A stretch of DNA of 64,000 nucleotides from Microbacterium natoriense. Lineage in GTDB: Bacteria; Actinomycetota; Actinomycetes; Actinomycetales; Microbacteriaceae. The first letter of the stretch is position 1, and every line of letters starts with the position of its first letter. The translations under genes and the position numbers were made by a program. The notes under the pieces are model-generated. The model had not been told where the DNA came from and did no database searches. It saw only the letters and a list, made by a program, of their open reading frames with translations. Positions 27,753 through 35,773 of this stretch are shown piece after piece. The stretch covers positions 1,798,001 through 1,862,000 of the forward strand of contig NZ_JAUSXV010000001.1 in assembly GCF_030816295.1 (NCBI RefSeq). Reading direction: 5' to 3'.

Positions 27753-29132
27753 ATGACAGGGCAGTCATACGGCGGGTTCACCCCCACCGGCACCATCGCG
27801 ACAGCGGCCGATCGCCGCCGCGTCGTCTTCGCTACCGTCGTCGGCACCACGGTCGAGTGGTACGACTTCTTCATCTACGCCACGGCCGTCGGCCTGGTCT
27901 TCGGACAGCTGTTCTTCGAACCGCTCGGCGCGAACAGCGGGCTGATCGCCTTCGCGACGGTCGGCGTGAGCTTCCTGTTCCGTCCGCTCGGCGCGTTCCT
28001 CGCCGGTCATTTCGGCGACAAGCTCGGGCGCAAGACCGTGCTCATGTGGACCCTGATCCTGATGGGAGCGGCGACCGCCCTGATCGGCGTCCTTCCGACG
28101 TATCAGGCGATCGGCATCACGGCCCCTGTTCTGCTGGTGCTGCTGCGCATACTGCAGGGCATCTCCGCAGGAGGGGAGTGGGGCGGAGCCGTGCTGATGG
28201 CGGTCGAGCACGCGCCCAAGACCCGGCGAGGAGTGTTCGGCGCATCGCCGCAGATCGGTGTGCCGCTCGGCCTGCTGCTGGCGTCGGGCGTGATGGCGCT
28301 GATGACGATCGTCGCCCCGGGCGACCAGTTCATGGCCTGGGGGTGGCGCGTACCGTTCCTGCTCAGCGTCGTGCTGATCCTGGTCGGCTACTACGTGCGC
28401 CGCAAGGTCGAGGAGAGCCCGGTGTTCCAGGAGCTGGCGGAGCGCAAGGAGAAGGCGAGGATGCCGATCGTGCAGCTCTTCGCCAAGCACTCGCTTCTCG
28501 TGATCATCGCCGCGCTGGTGTTCGCAGGCAACAACGCCGTGGGCTACATGACCACGGGCGGATACATCCAGGGGTACGCGACGAACCCGGAGGGGCCGAT
28601 CGGTCTCGAGCGGGGACCCGTGCTCTGGGCGGTCGCCGGATCGGCCGTGACGTGGCTGATCTCGACGCTCTTCGCAGGGTGGATCTCCGATCGGATCGGA
28701 CGCCGCACGACCTACATCATCGGCTGGGTCCTTCAGCTGATCGGCGTGTTCGCGCTCTTCCCGCTCGTGAACACGGGCCAGATCGGTGCGCTGTTCGCGG
28801 GACTCGCCATCCTGACGATCGGCCTCGGCTTCACGTACGGCCCGCAGGCGGCGCTGTACTCGGAGCTGTTCCCGGCGAGCATCCGCTTCTCGGGCGTCTC
28901 GATCTCCTACGCGATCGGTGCGATCGCCGGCGGCGCGTTCGCGCCCACGATCGCGACGGCGATCGTGCAGGCGACCGGCTCGACGCAGGCGGTCACGTGG
29001 TACCTGGCCGGCATGACGCTCATCGGACTCGTGGCGACGCTGCTCCTGCGCGATCGCTCGGGAATTCCGCTGGGGCCCGACCACGAGGCCGAGCAGTCGG
29101 TGAGCCCGATCTACGGAGTCGCGAAGGCCTGA
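27753..29132 (+). CDS. MFS transporter of the metabolite:H+ symporter (MHS) family
   Basis: 459 aa, 12 membrane segments. MHS hallmarks: TVVGTTVEWYDFFIYATAVGL at the first helix, GAFLAGHFGDKLGRKTVLM, LQGISAGGEWGGAVL and the late motif SDRIGRRTTYIIG. Such carriers import aromatic or organic acids with a proton. Divergence from the hpa operon suggests (homo)protocatechuate or hydroxyphenylacetate uptake. ATG at 27753 with AAGGAG at 27741-27746; an in-frame upstream ATG lies inside the opposite gene and is rejected. Confidence 0.92.
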   Translation: MTGQSYGGFTPTGTIATAADRRRVVFATVVGTTVEWYDFFIYATAVGLVFGQLFFEPLGANSGLIAFATVGVSFLFRPLGAFLAGHFGDKLGRKTVLMWTLILMGAATALIGVLPTYQAIGITAPVLLVLLRILQGISAGGEWGGAVLMAVEHAPKTRRGVFGASPQIGVPLGLLLASGVMALMTIVAPGDQFMAWGWRVPFLLSVVLILVGYYVRRKVEESPVFQELAERKEKARMPIVQLFAKHSLLVIIAALVFAGNNAVGYMTTGGYIQGYATNPEGPIGLERGPVLWAVAGSAVTWLISTLFAGWISDRIGRRTTYIIGWVLQLIGVFALFPLVNTGQIGALFAGLAILTIGLGFTYGPQAALYSELFPASIRFSGVSISYAIGAIAGGAFAPTIATAIVQATGSTQAVTWYLAGMTLIGLVATLLLRDRSGIPLGPDHEAEQSVSPIYGVAKA

Positions 29133-29145
29133 TTCGATCGCGGTC

Positions 29146-29178
29146 GGCCCGGACGCGCACGGCGTGCGTGTCCGGGCC
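29146..29178 (+). terminator. Hairpin terminator after the MHS transporter
   Basis: GGCCCGGACGCGCAC (29146-29160) pairs with GTGCGTGTCCGGGCC (29164-29178) over a 3-base loop, 15 bp with one G-U pair, starting 13 bases after the stop. The tract after it (GGCGCTTTCGCGG) has only a short T run, usual for actinobacterial terminators. The following 138 bases up to the convergent TetR stop show nothing further. Confidence 0.8.
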
Positions 29179-29316
29179 GGCGCTTTCGCGGAACGTGCGT
29201 TTCGTCGGGTCGATTCCCGTTCGTCGGGCCGATTCGCCGCGACGCGCCGGGAGGCCGGCTGCTGCTCCCGACGAGATGACGCGGGCAGCTGCTCTCGACC
29301 GGCTGCACGCCCGGGA

Positions 29317-30039
29317 TCAGGCGCTGCGCTGCGCTGCGAGGGCCGCGACGCCCGCGAGGACGCGCTGCACTCCGAAGTCGAGGGCCTCGTCGCGGCCGCT
29401 GCCGCCGTCTTCCGCAGCCTCGGCGAAGGCCGCGGCCGTCTGCGGAAAGCGGTCGGCGTGCGCCGCGAGCAGTGGGGTCAGGCGGGTGGATAGATCCGTC
29501 TCCGGCGTGGCGGAGCCCGCCTGCTGTCGAACCAGCGACAGTGCGTGTCCCGAGAGCAGCGCGAGAAGGTCGAGGCGCTCGCCGCCGGTGAGCGGCAGGC
29601 CGACCGTCGCTTCGAGACCGGCCTCGTACCAGGTCAGTTCCTGCGGACCCGGCACATGCGGGCGCTGCGCGAGTTCGACCGACCACGGGCGTTCGAGCGC
29701 GCGGGCGAAGAGAGCACGGGTCCAGGCGGTCAACGACTGCTCCCAGCCCTCTGGCACGCGTGACGGAGGTGCGCCGAGCGCCCGATCGAGCATCGCCGCG
29801 TCGAGATCGGCGCGGGCCGGAAGGTAGCGGTACAGCGCCATCTTCGTCGTGCCCAGGTCTGCGGCCACGCGCTGCATGGTGACCGCGTCGAGCCCTTCGG
29901 CATTCGCGAGCGCGACGGCTGCGTCGGTGATGCTCTCACGCGTGTGCCGTGGTTTGGGCCCGCGTCGAGCGGGTGCGGGTGTGTTCCAGAGCACGCCGGC
30001 GTCGGATGCCGGTGCCTGGTTCGTTTCGGGGACGGTCAC
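29317..30039 (-). CDS. TetR-family transcriptional regulator
   Basis: 240 aa. After a 30-residue Pro/Ala-rich leader comes the TetR HTH (RESITDAAVALANAEGLDAVTM; RVAADLGTTKMALYRYLPARADL), then a TetR_C ligand domain with a conserved-looking ALSLVRQQ region. GTG start at 30039. Divergent from the flavin monooxygenase at 30126, with two operator-like sites between, so it probably represses that gene and itself. Confidence 0.91.
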   Translation of the reverse strand: MTVPETNQAPASDAGVLWNTPAPARRGPKPRHTRESITDAAVALANAEGLDAVTMQRVAADLGTTKMALYRYLPARADLDAAMLDRALGAPPSRVPEGWEQSLTAWTRALFARALERPWSVELAQRPHVPGPQELTWYEAGLEATVGLPLTGGERLDLLALLSGHALSLVRQQAGSATPETDLSTRLTPLLAAHADRFPQTAAAFAEAAEDGGSGRDEALDFGVQRVLAGVAALAAQRSA

Positions 30040-30058
30040 GTGTGAACTCCTCCATTAA

Positions 30059-30101
30059 TTGCGTCCATGGTACGCGATTATGTATTGTGTCCGTAGGACG
30101 C
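30059..30101 (+). promoter_or_regulatory. Two TetR operator-like sites over a promoter
   Basis: TGCGTCCATGGTACGC (30060-30075) and TGTGTCCGTAGGACGC (30086-30101) agree at 12 of 16 positions, are each partly palindromic and start 26 bases apart. A promoter for the monooxygenase, TTGCGT (30059-30064) 18 bases TATTGT (30083-30088), is embedded in them. A wider inverted repeat, TTAATTGCGTCC (30055) with GGACGCAGTTAA (30096), brackets the whole. Binding would shut off both divergent genes. Confidence 0.72.
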
Positions 30102-30125
30102 AGTTAATTCGTGAAGGAGTCCAAC

Positions 30126-31307
30126 ATGACCGCCCCCAGGATCCTCATATCCGGCGCGAGCATCGCCGGTCCCGCGCTCGCGCGCTGGCTCGGCCGCAAC
30201 GGCTTCGACGTCACCGTCGTGGAGAAGTCGTCGGCTGTGCGGCCCGGCGGGCAGGCGGTCGATTTCAAAGGGCGCACGCACCTCGAACTTCTGACACGTA
30301 TGGGGATCCTCGACGACGTCCGGGCTCAGCAGACCGCGAAGACCGACTGGCGACTGGTCGACGCGGATGATCGCGTGCGCGCCGTCGTGCCTGGTGAGTT
30401 CATCGGCGGAGACATCGAGATTCTCCGGGGCGATCTCGCAGGCATCCTTCATCGCTCGACCGGGGGCGACGCCGAGTATGTGTTCGGCGATGAGATCGTC
30501 TCGATGACCGAGCAGTCCGACGGCGTGGAGGTGGCGTTCGCGAGCCGGGCCGCCCAGCGGTTCGATCTGGTTCTCGGTGCGGACGGCGTGCACTCCGCCG
30601 TGCGCCGCCTCGCCTTCGGGCCAGAGGAGGAGTTCGTCGACGCGCGCGGCCACTATTACGCGGTGGCGAGCGGTCGGGTGCCGTTGGGCGGGCTGGAGAC
30701 CGTCCTCCCGAACGGCCGCGCCGTGGCATACGGATTCACCACGCCGAATCGGCTCCTGCTTCTCGGGGGCCAGAAGGCGCCAGCCCTCTTCGTGTTCCGG
30801 GCACCGCGCGCCGACTACGATCGCCGTGACCTCGAGTCGCAGCGCGCATTCCTCGAGGCGGCCTTCGAGGGACAGGGCTGGCGCACCGCCGCAGCCCTCG
30901 AGGCGGCGCGCACCGCACCGGACTTCTACCTCGACGCACTGACCCGCACGCGGATGTCGGCGTTCACGCGGGGTCGAGCGGCACTCGTCGGCGACGCCGG
31001 ATACGCGAACACCCTCGGCGGTTTCGGCACCGGTCTCGCCTTGCTCGGCGCCTATGTGCTCGCCGGCGAACTCGTCGCGGCGCGCGGCGATCACGAAGCG
31101 GCGTTCAGCGCCTACGACCGCCGGATGCGCAAGCCCACGAGGATCGCACGGACGGGCAACGCGGGGTCGTTCCTCGCGCCGCCGTCGGTGTCGCGCATCC
31201 GGATGAGGGACTGGACCTTCAGGAACCCGCTGATGCTCCGGACGATGATGTGGATGACCGATGCGTTCGCGACAGATGACAGCATCCCCGACTACCGCCT
31301 GGTCTGA
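30126..31307 (+). CDS. FAD-dependent monooxygenase (TetX/aromatic hydroxylase-like)
   Basis: 393 aa class A flavoprotein monooxygenase: RILISGASIAGPALARWLGR (dinucleotide fold), PGGQAVDFKGRTHLEL, the DG motif VLGADGVHSAVRR, and the GD motif RAALVGDAGYANTLGGFGTGLAL. Similar proteins hydroxylate aromatics or inactivate drugs such as tetracycline or rifampicin; the substrate here is open. I use ATG 30126, six bases after AAGGAG; an ATG at 30111 coincides with the ribosome site. Divergent from the TetR gene, and directly abuts the convergent IclR stop. Confidence 0.9.
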   Translation: MTAPRILISGASIAGPALARWLGRNGFDVTVVEKSSAVRPGGQAVDFKGRTHLELLTRMGILDDVRAQQTAKTDWRLVDADDRVRAVVPGEFIGGDIEILRGDLAGILHRSTGGDAEYVFGDEIVSMTEQSDGVEVAFASRAAQRFDLVLGADGVHSAVRRLAFGPEEEFVDARGHYYAVASGRVPLGGLETVLPNGRAVAYGFTTPNRLLLLGGQKAPALFVFRAPRADYDRRDLESQRAFLEAAFEGQGWRTAAALEAARTAPDFYLDALTRTRMSAFTRGRAALVGDAGYANTLGGFGTGLALLGAYVLAGELVAARGDHEAAFSAYDRRMRKPTRIARTGNAGSFLAPPSVSRIRMRDWTFRNPLMLRTMMWMTDAFATDDSIPDYRLV

Positions 31308-32012
31308 TCAGCCTTCGAGCGCTTCGCGGATCGTGATCGCCGAGCGCTGCAGGCGGGCGGCGATCTCGGCGTCGTCGATGCTCGTGGCGACGTGCACGAC
31401 GGCGATCGCGGCGGGCCGCTGGCCACGAAGGGCTAGTGGTACCGCGACCGACTGCACGGTCGGGATGACCTCGTCGTGACTCGTGGCGTAGCCCCGGGCT
31501 CGGGCGGCTTCGACCTCGGCGTGCAGGCTGGTTGCGGCATCCGACGGCCATTCCGCGACCCTCAACTGCATCAGGATCGCCTTCCCCGGGGCGCCCACCG
31601 TGATCGGATGCCGGGCTCCGGGCCGCTGGGCGACGCTCGCGACCGCGTGGCGCGGCTCGATGCTCGCGAGGGTGATGCAGTCGTCGCCGTCGAGAACGGC
31701 GAGGAAGCAGGTCATCCCGAGTTCGTTCGCGATCGCCGTGATCTCGGGGAGGGCCTCTGCCTGGAGATCGTGCGCGACTCCGGCGGCGAGGGCGGCCATG
31801 CGGGCGCCGAGCAGAACGGCGCCGGTGGTGTCCCGGCTGACGAGTCGATGATCCTCCAGCGTGCGCAGCAGCCGGTACGCGATCGAACGGTGCACGCCCA
31901 GACGGCCCGCGATCTCGTCGATCGTGAGCGAGGTGCGTGCATCCGCGAGCTCTTCGAGGATGCGGATGCCGCGGCTGAGCGTCTGCGAGGCGGGGTTCTT
32001 GGCTTCAGGCAT
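31308..32012 (-). CDS. IclR-family transcriptional regulator
   Basis: 234 aa with winged helix (LSRGIRILEELADARTSLTI; EIAGRLGVHRSIAYRLLRTL) and IclR effector domain (PEITAIANELGMTCFLAVLDGDD; PITVGAPGKAILMQL; VIPTVQSVAVPL). Divergent from the phenol/hydroxybenzoate-type monooxygenase gene at 32144; two IclR-like operators sit between. IclR proteins often control aromatic catabolism, either as repressors or activators. Confidence 0.93.
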   Translation of the reverse strand: MPEAKNPASQTLSRGIRILEELADARTSLTIDEIAGRLGVHRSIAYRLLRTLEDHRLVSRDTTGAVLLGARMAALAAGVAHDLQAEALPEITAIANELGMTCFLAVLDGDDCITLASIEPRHAVASVAQRPGARHPITVGAPGKAILMQLRVAEWPSDAATSLHAEVEAARARGYATSHDEVIPTVQSVAVPLALRGQRPAAIAVVHVATSIDDAEIAARLQRSAITIREALEG

Positions 32013-32052
32013 GCGGGCTTCCTTGCGCTCGGCGGCGACGCTCTCTAAGCTG

Positions 32053-32097
32053 TGTTCAATAGTAGAACAGCCTGTTCGAATATAGAACAGAACGTTC
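32053..32097. promoter_or_regulatory. Tandem IclR operators (TGTTC-N7-GAACA)
   Basis: TGTTCAATAGTAGAACA (32053-32069) and TGTTCGAATATAGAACA (32073-32089) are both perfect 5-base inverted repeats with 7-base spacers, set 20 bases apart, i.e. on one face of the helix. A third element, GAACGTTC (32090-32097), follows. They lie 41 to 92 bases from the IclR start and precede the monooxygenase start by about 50 bases, as expected for a shared control region. Confidence 0.82.
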
Positions 32098-32143
32098 GGC
32101 AGTGCAAGACCTCGACAGTGACGTCCGGAAGGAATCGACGACG

Positions 32144-33991
32144 ATGCAGTTCCACCACCACGGTTATGTCTCGGGTGATCCCCGTGTGCTTCCTGCCGGC
32201 GTCTCCGATCGCCCCGTCGATCTTTCCGATGAGGTCGACGTCCTCATCGTCGGATCCGGCCCGGCGGGCATGCTGCTCGCGGCCCAGATGTCGCAGTTCC
32301 CTGGCGTGACCACGCGCATCATCGAGAAGCGCGAGGGCCGACTCGTGCTGGGTCAGGCCGACGGCATCCAGCCTCGCAGCGTGGAGACCTTCCAGGCCTT
32401 CGGCTTCGCGGAGCGGATCATGGCCGAGGCCTACAACATCGGCTGGATGAACTTCTGGGGACCGAACCCCGAGAGGCCCGACGAGATCATCCGCACTGCG
32501 CGCACAGCCGACTACGCGTACGACATCTGCGAGTTTCCCCACCTCATCGTGAACCAGGCGCGCGTGCTCGACTACTTCGCCGAGGCGGCCGCCGACGGTC
32601 CAGGCCGCATCGTGCCCGACTACGGGGTGGAATTCCTCGGTCTCACGGTCCACGAAGAAGGGGAGTACCCGGTCGAGGTGGCCGTTCGTCAGAACGGGGC
32701 CGAGCGCATCGTCCACGCCAGGTACGTCGTGGGCTGCGACGGCGCACGCAGCGGCGTACGTCAGGCCATCGGCCGCACCCACGTCGGCGGCAGCGCCGCG
32801 CACGCGTGGGGTGTCATGGACGTGCTCGTGAACACCGACTTCCCGGACTGGCGCACGAAGTGCGCCATCAACTCGGAAGCGGGCAACATCCTGCACATCC
32901 CGCGCGAGGGCGGATACCTCAGCCGGATGTACATCGACCTCGGCGAGGTCGCGCAGGATGACGATCATCGGGTCAGGCAGACTCCCGTCGAGGAGATCAT
33001 CCGCAAGGCGAACGCGATCCTGCATCCGTACTCGATCGACGTGAAGCAGGTCGCCTGGCACAGCGTGTACGAGGTCGGGCACCGCGTCACCGACGGCTTC
33101 GACGACGCGACGGGCACGGATCGGAACCCGCGCGTGTTCCTCACCGGCGACGCCTGCCACACGCACAGCGCCAAAGCAGGACAGGGCATGAACGTCTCGA
33201 TGCAGGACGGCTTCAACCTCGGCTGGAAGCTGGGTTCGGTGCTGACGGGCCGGGCCGCCGCGTCGCTGCTGGCGACCTACGGAGCCGAGCGCCGCCCTGT
33301 CGCGCAGCAGCTCATCGACTTCGACCGCGAGTGGTCGAGCCTGATGGCGCGCAAGCCCGAGGAGATCTCGGACCCCAACGAACTCGCCACCTTCTATCTC
33401 GGAACCGCGGAGTTCCCGTCCGGGTTCATGACGCAGTACACCTCGTCGATGATCACCGGCACCGATGCGCACCAGGATCTCGCCGCGGGCTTCCCGCTGG
33501 GCAAGCGGTTCAAGTCGGCCGAGGTCGTGCGGGTCGGTGACGGCAACGTCATCCACCTGGGCCATCACGCCAGGGCCGACGGCCGCTGGCGCGTGTACGC
33601 ATTCGGCGACCGTGACGGTTCGTCGCTGGAAGCCTGGGCGGATGCCGCGGCTGCGGTGTTCGATCGGTTCACGCCGGCCGATGGCGACGTCGACGCGGTG
33701 TTCGACGTCAAGGCCGTGTATCAGCGGCCGTTCGAGGAGCTCGAGGTCACGTCGGCCCCTGCGCTGTTCCAGCCGAAGACCGGGCCGCTGCGGCTCACCG
33801 ACTGGGAGAAGGTGTACGCGGCCGGCCCGTCGAAATGGACCGAGACCGACATCTTCGAGGCTCGAGACCTGTCTCGCGACGGTGTGGTCGTCGTCGTGCG
33901 GCCAGACCAGTACGTCGCGGCGATCCTGCCGCTGGAGGACGTCGACGGACTGGCCGAGTTCCTCGGTGGTGCTTTCCTTCCCGCATCCTGA
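32144..33991 (+). CDS. FAD-dependent aromatic hydroxylase (phenol 2-monooxygenase / 3-hydroxybenzoate 4-monooxygenase type)
   Basis: 615 aa, the three-domain layout of the PheA/MobA group. N-terminal FAD fold VLIVGSGPAGMLLAAQM, GQADGIQPRSVETFQAFG, DG motif VVGCDGARSGVRQAIG, GD motif FLTGDACHTHSAKAGQGMN, and a C-terminal thioredoxin-like dimerisation domain (WAD...VVVVRPDQYVAAILPLED). It ortho-hydroxylates a phenolic acid to a catechol. MobA-type 3-hydroxybenzoate to protocatechuate is likely, but 3-hydroxyphenylacetate cannot be excluded given the hpa genes nearby. ATG 32144 follows GGAAGGAA. Confidence 0.9.
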   Translation: MQFHHHGYVSGDPRVLPAGVSDRPVDLSDEVDVLIVGSGPAGMLLAAQMSQFPGVTTRIIEKREGRLVLGQADGIQPRSVETFQAFGFAERIMAEAYNIGWMNFWGPNPERPDEIIRTARTADYAYDICEFPHLIVNQARVLDYFAEAAADGPGRIVPDYGVEFLGLTVHEEGEYPVEVAVRQNGAERIVHARYVVGCDGARSGVRQAIGRTHVGGSAAHAWGVMDVLVNTDFPDWRTKCAINSEAGNILHIPREGGYLSRMYIDLGEVAQDDDHRVRQTPVEEIIRKANAILHPYSIDVKQVAWHSVYEVGHRVTDGFDDATGTDRNPRVFLTGDACHTHSAKAGQGMNVSMQDGFNLGWKLGSVLTGRAAASLLATYGAERRPVAQQLIDFDREWSSLMARKPEEISDPNELATFYLGTAEFPSGFMTQYTSSMITGTDAHQDLAAGFPLGKRFKSAEVVRVGDGNVIHLGHHARADGRWRVYAFGDRDGSSLEAWADAAAAVFDRFTPADGDVDAVFDVKAVYQRPFEELEVTSAPALFQPKTGPLRLTDWEKVYAAGPSKWTETDIFEARDLSRDGVVVVVRPDQYVAAILPLEDVDGLAEFLGGAFLPAS

Positions 33992-34008
33992 CGGGCCTAG
34001 GCGACGGT

Positions 34009-34076
34009 CATGACAGATGTCATGGCGAAGACGTGACAGCATCCCGAGGCGGACCGAAGCCCACCTCGGGATGCTG
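34009..34076 (+). promoter_or_regulatory. Palindrome and leader hairpin before the ABC exporter operon
   Basis: CATGACA (34009-34015) and TGTCATG (34018-34024) form a short palindrome with a 2-base centre, suited to a dimeric NarL/LuxR-type response regulator such as the one encoded downstream. Further on, CAGCATCCCGAGG (34037-34049) and CCTCGGGATGCTG (34064-34076) form a perfect 13-bp stem whose 3' arm touches the GGAG before the ATG at 34082. That hairpin could hide the ribosome site. Confidence 0.6.
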
Positions 34077-34081
34077 GAGTC

Positions 34082-35005
34082 ATGAAGACATCAGGTGCAG
34101 CATCCGCCGTGATCGAACTGATCGACGTGCGGCGCCATTTCGGTTCCGGAGACCGGCGGGTCCAGGCGGTCGACGGAGTGACGCTCCGCGTCGAGCGCGG
34201 CGAGGTCGTCGCCCTGCTCGGACCGAACGGCGCGGGGAAGACGACCACCCTCGACATGCTGCTCGGCCTCACCGCACCGAGCTCCGGCTCGGTCGCAGTG
34301 CTCGGAGGCCACCCCGATGCGGCCGCGAAGTCGGGATCCATCGCGGCGGTGCTCCAGACGGGCGGCCTGCTGGGTGACCTCACCGTGCGCGAGACCGTCG
34401 AACTCATCGCCTCCCTGCACGGACGGGCGGCCCTCAGCAGGGTTCCCGACGTCATGAGCCGCGCCGATCTCACGCACCTCGCCGCACGAAAGGTGTCGAA
34501 GTGCTCGGGCGGGGAGCAGCAGCGCGTCAAGTTCGCGCTCGCGATGGTGCCAGATCCCGACATCCTGGTCCTCGACGAGCCCACCGCCGGCATGGACGTC
34601 ACCGCGCGTCGCCACTTCTGGGACGTGATGCGGGCCGACGCGGATGCCGGTCGCACGATCGTGTTCGCCACCCACTACCTCGAAGAGGCCGAGCAGTTCG
34701 CGCGGCGCACCGTGGTGATGCACCGCGGCACGATCGTCGCCGACGCAGCCACCGCGCGGCTTCGAGCGAATCTGGGCGAGCGCACGGTCGCGGCGACGCT
34801 GCCGTCTGGAGACCGCGACTCGATCGTCGCGCGCGTGGCGGCGATCACGGGGGTCATCGGCATCCGTCTCGACGCTGATCGGCTCAGTCTGCGGGCCGCC
34901 GACTCCGACACCGCGGCGCGCGCCCTTCTCGAGGCCGGCGCGCACGACCTCGAGATCGCCGCGCCCACTCTCGAAACCGCTTTCACCGCTCTCACGGAGG
35001 ACTGA
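34082..35005 (+). CDS. ABC transporter ATP-binding protein (DrrA-like)
   Basis: 307-aa ATPase: Walker A LLGPNGAGKTTTLDMLLG, Q-loop AAVLQTGGLLGDLTV, signature CSGGEQQRVKFAL (Cys instead of Leu at the first position), Walker B DILVLDEPTAGMD and H-loop FATHYLEE. A C-terminal extension of about 80 residues is typical for drug/antibiotic exporters. The GGAG is only 2 bases from the ATG and part of a hairpin arm, which suggests weak or regulated initiation. Works with the permease that follows after 3 bases. Confidence 0.94.
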   Translation: MKTSGAASAVIELIDVRRHFGSGDRRVQAVDGVTLRVERGEVVALLGPNGAGKTTTLDMLLGLTAPSSGSVAVLGGHPDAAAKSGSIAAVLQTGGLLGDLTVRETVELIASLHGRAALSRVPDVMSRADLTHLAARKVSKCSGGEQQRVKFALAMVPDPDILVLDEPTAGMDVTARRHFWDVMRADADAGRTIVFATHYLEEAEQFARRTVVMHRGTIVADAATARLRANLGERTVAATLPSGDRDSIVARVAAITGVIGIRLDADRLSLRAADSDTAARALLEAGAHDLEIAAPTLETAFTALTED

Positions 35006-35008
35006 CCG

Positions 35009-35764
35009 ATGCTTCTCTCACCCACCATGCTGCGCATCGAGGCCGTGCGCCAGCTGCGCAACCCCTACACGCTCGCCTTCACGCTCGCGATGCCGATCGC
35101 GATGTACCTGCTGTTCGGCGCCACGTCGAGCTACGGCACGCTGTCGGCAGGGAACGGCAACGTCGCGTTCTACGTGATGACCTCGATGGCCGCGTACGGA
35201 TGCGCAGTGGCCATGAGCTCACTGACATCCCTCGCGGCGACCGAGGCAAAGCAGGGCTGGGGGCGCCAGCTCGCGATGTCTCCGCTCACGACGACGGGCT
35301 ACGCGCTCACCAAGCTGCTCACCGCCGTCGCCTACGCGGCGTTCTCCGTGCTCGGTGTGTTCATCGCCGGCATGCTGACCGGAGCCGAGGTCGACGACGC
35401 CTGGCGCTGGCTCGCGACGGCGGGGATCATCCTCGGGCTCGGACTGATCTACGGCCTGTGGGGCCTCGGCGTCGGCTTGTACTTCAACGGCGACTCCGCC
35501 ACAGCCCTCGCATCGATCTCGATGACGTTCTTCGCGTTCTTCGGCAACGTGTTCATGCCGCTCGACGGACTCATGCTCGACATCGCGCGCTTCGCTCCGC
35601 TGTATGGATTCGTGGCGCTGAGCAGATGGCCGCTCACGGAGGGGCATCTGACGACGGGTCAGACCGATCAGCCGTGGATGCTGGTGCTCAACGTCGTGGT
35701 GTGGGTCTCGCTGTTCTCCGTGCTCGTCATGGCGGGGGCGAAGCGGTCGCGTGCGCGTCAGTAG
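35009..35764 (+). CDS. ABC-2 type permease
   Basis: 251 aa, six membrane segments, ABC-2 family (RIEAVRQLRNPYTLAFTLAMPIAMYLLFG; VMTSMAAYGCAVAMSSLTSLA; FGNVFMPLDGLMLDIARFAPLYGFVALS). Pairs with the ATPase encoded just upstream to form an exporter, probably for an antibiotic, peptide or lipid. Followed by a two-component system in the same direction, an arrangement common for stress-inducible exporters. Confidence 0.92.
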   Translation: MLLSPTMLRIEAVRQLRNPYTLAFTLAMPIAMYLLFGATSSYGTLSAGNGNVAFYVMTSMAAYGCAVAMSSLTSLAATEAKQGWGRQLAMSPLTTTGYALTKLLTAVAYAAFSVLGVFIAGMLTGAEVDDAWRWLATAGIILGLGLIYGLWGLGVGLYFNGDSATALASISMTFFAFFGNVFMPLDGLMLDIARFAPLYGFVALSRWPLTEGHLTTGQTDQPWMLVLNVVVWVSLFSVLVMAGAKRSRARQ

Positions 35765-35773
35765 GTTGGACGC

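Noticed and set aside
27113..29827. 904-aa plus-strand open frame across the FAH-RraA gene, the MHS transporter and the TetR gene
   Set aside because: It runs antisense to two genes and out of frame through a third, with no domain pattern; three well-supported genes explain the region.
32045..34042. 665-aa minus-strand open frame opposite the aromatic hydroxylase
   Set aside because: Antisense of a complete flavoprotein; no own motifs.
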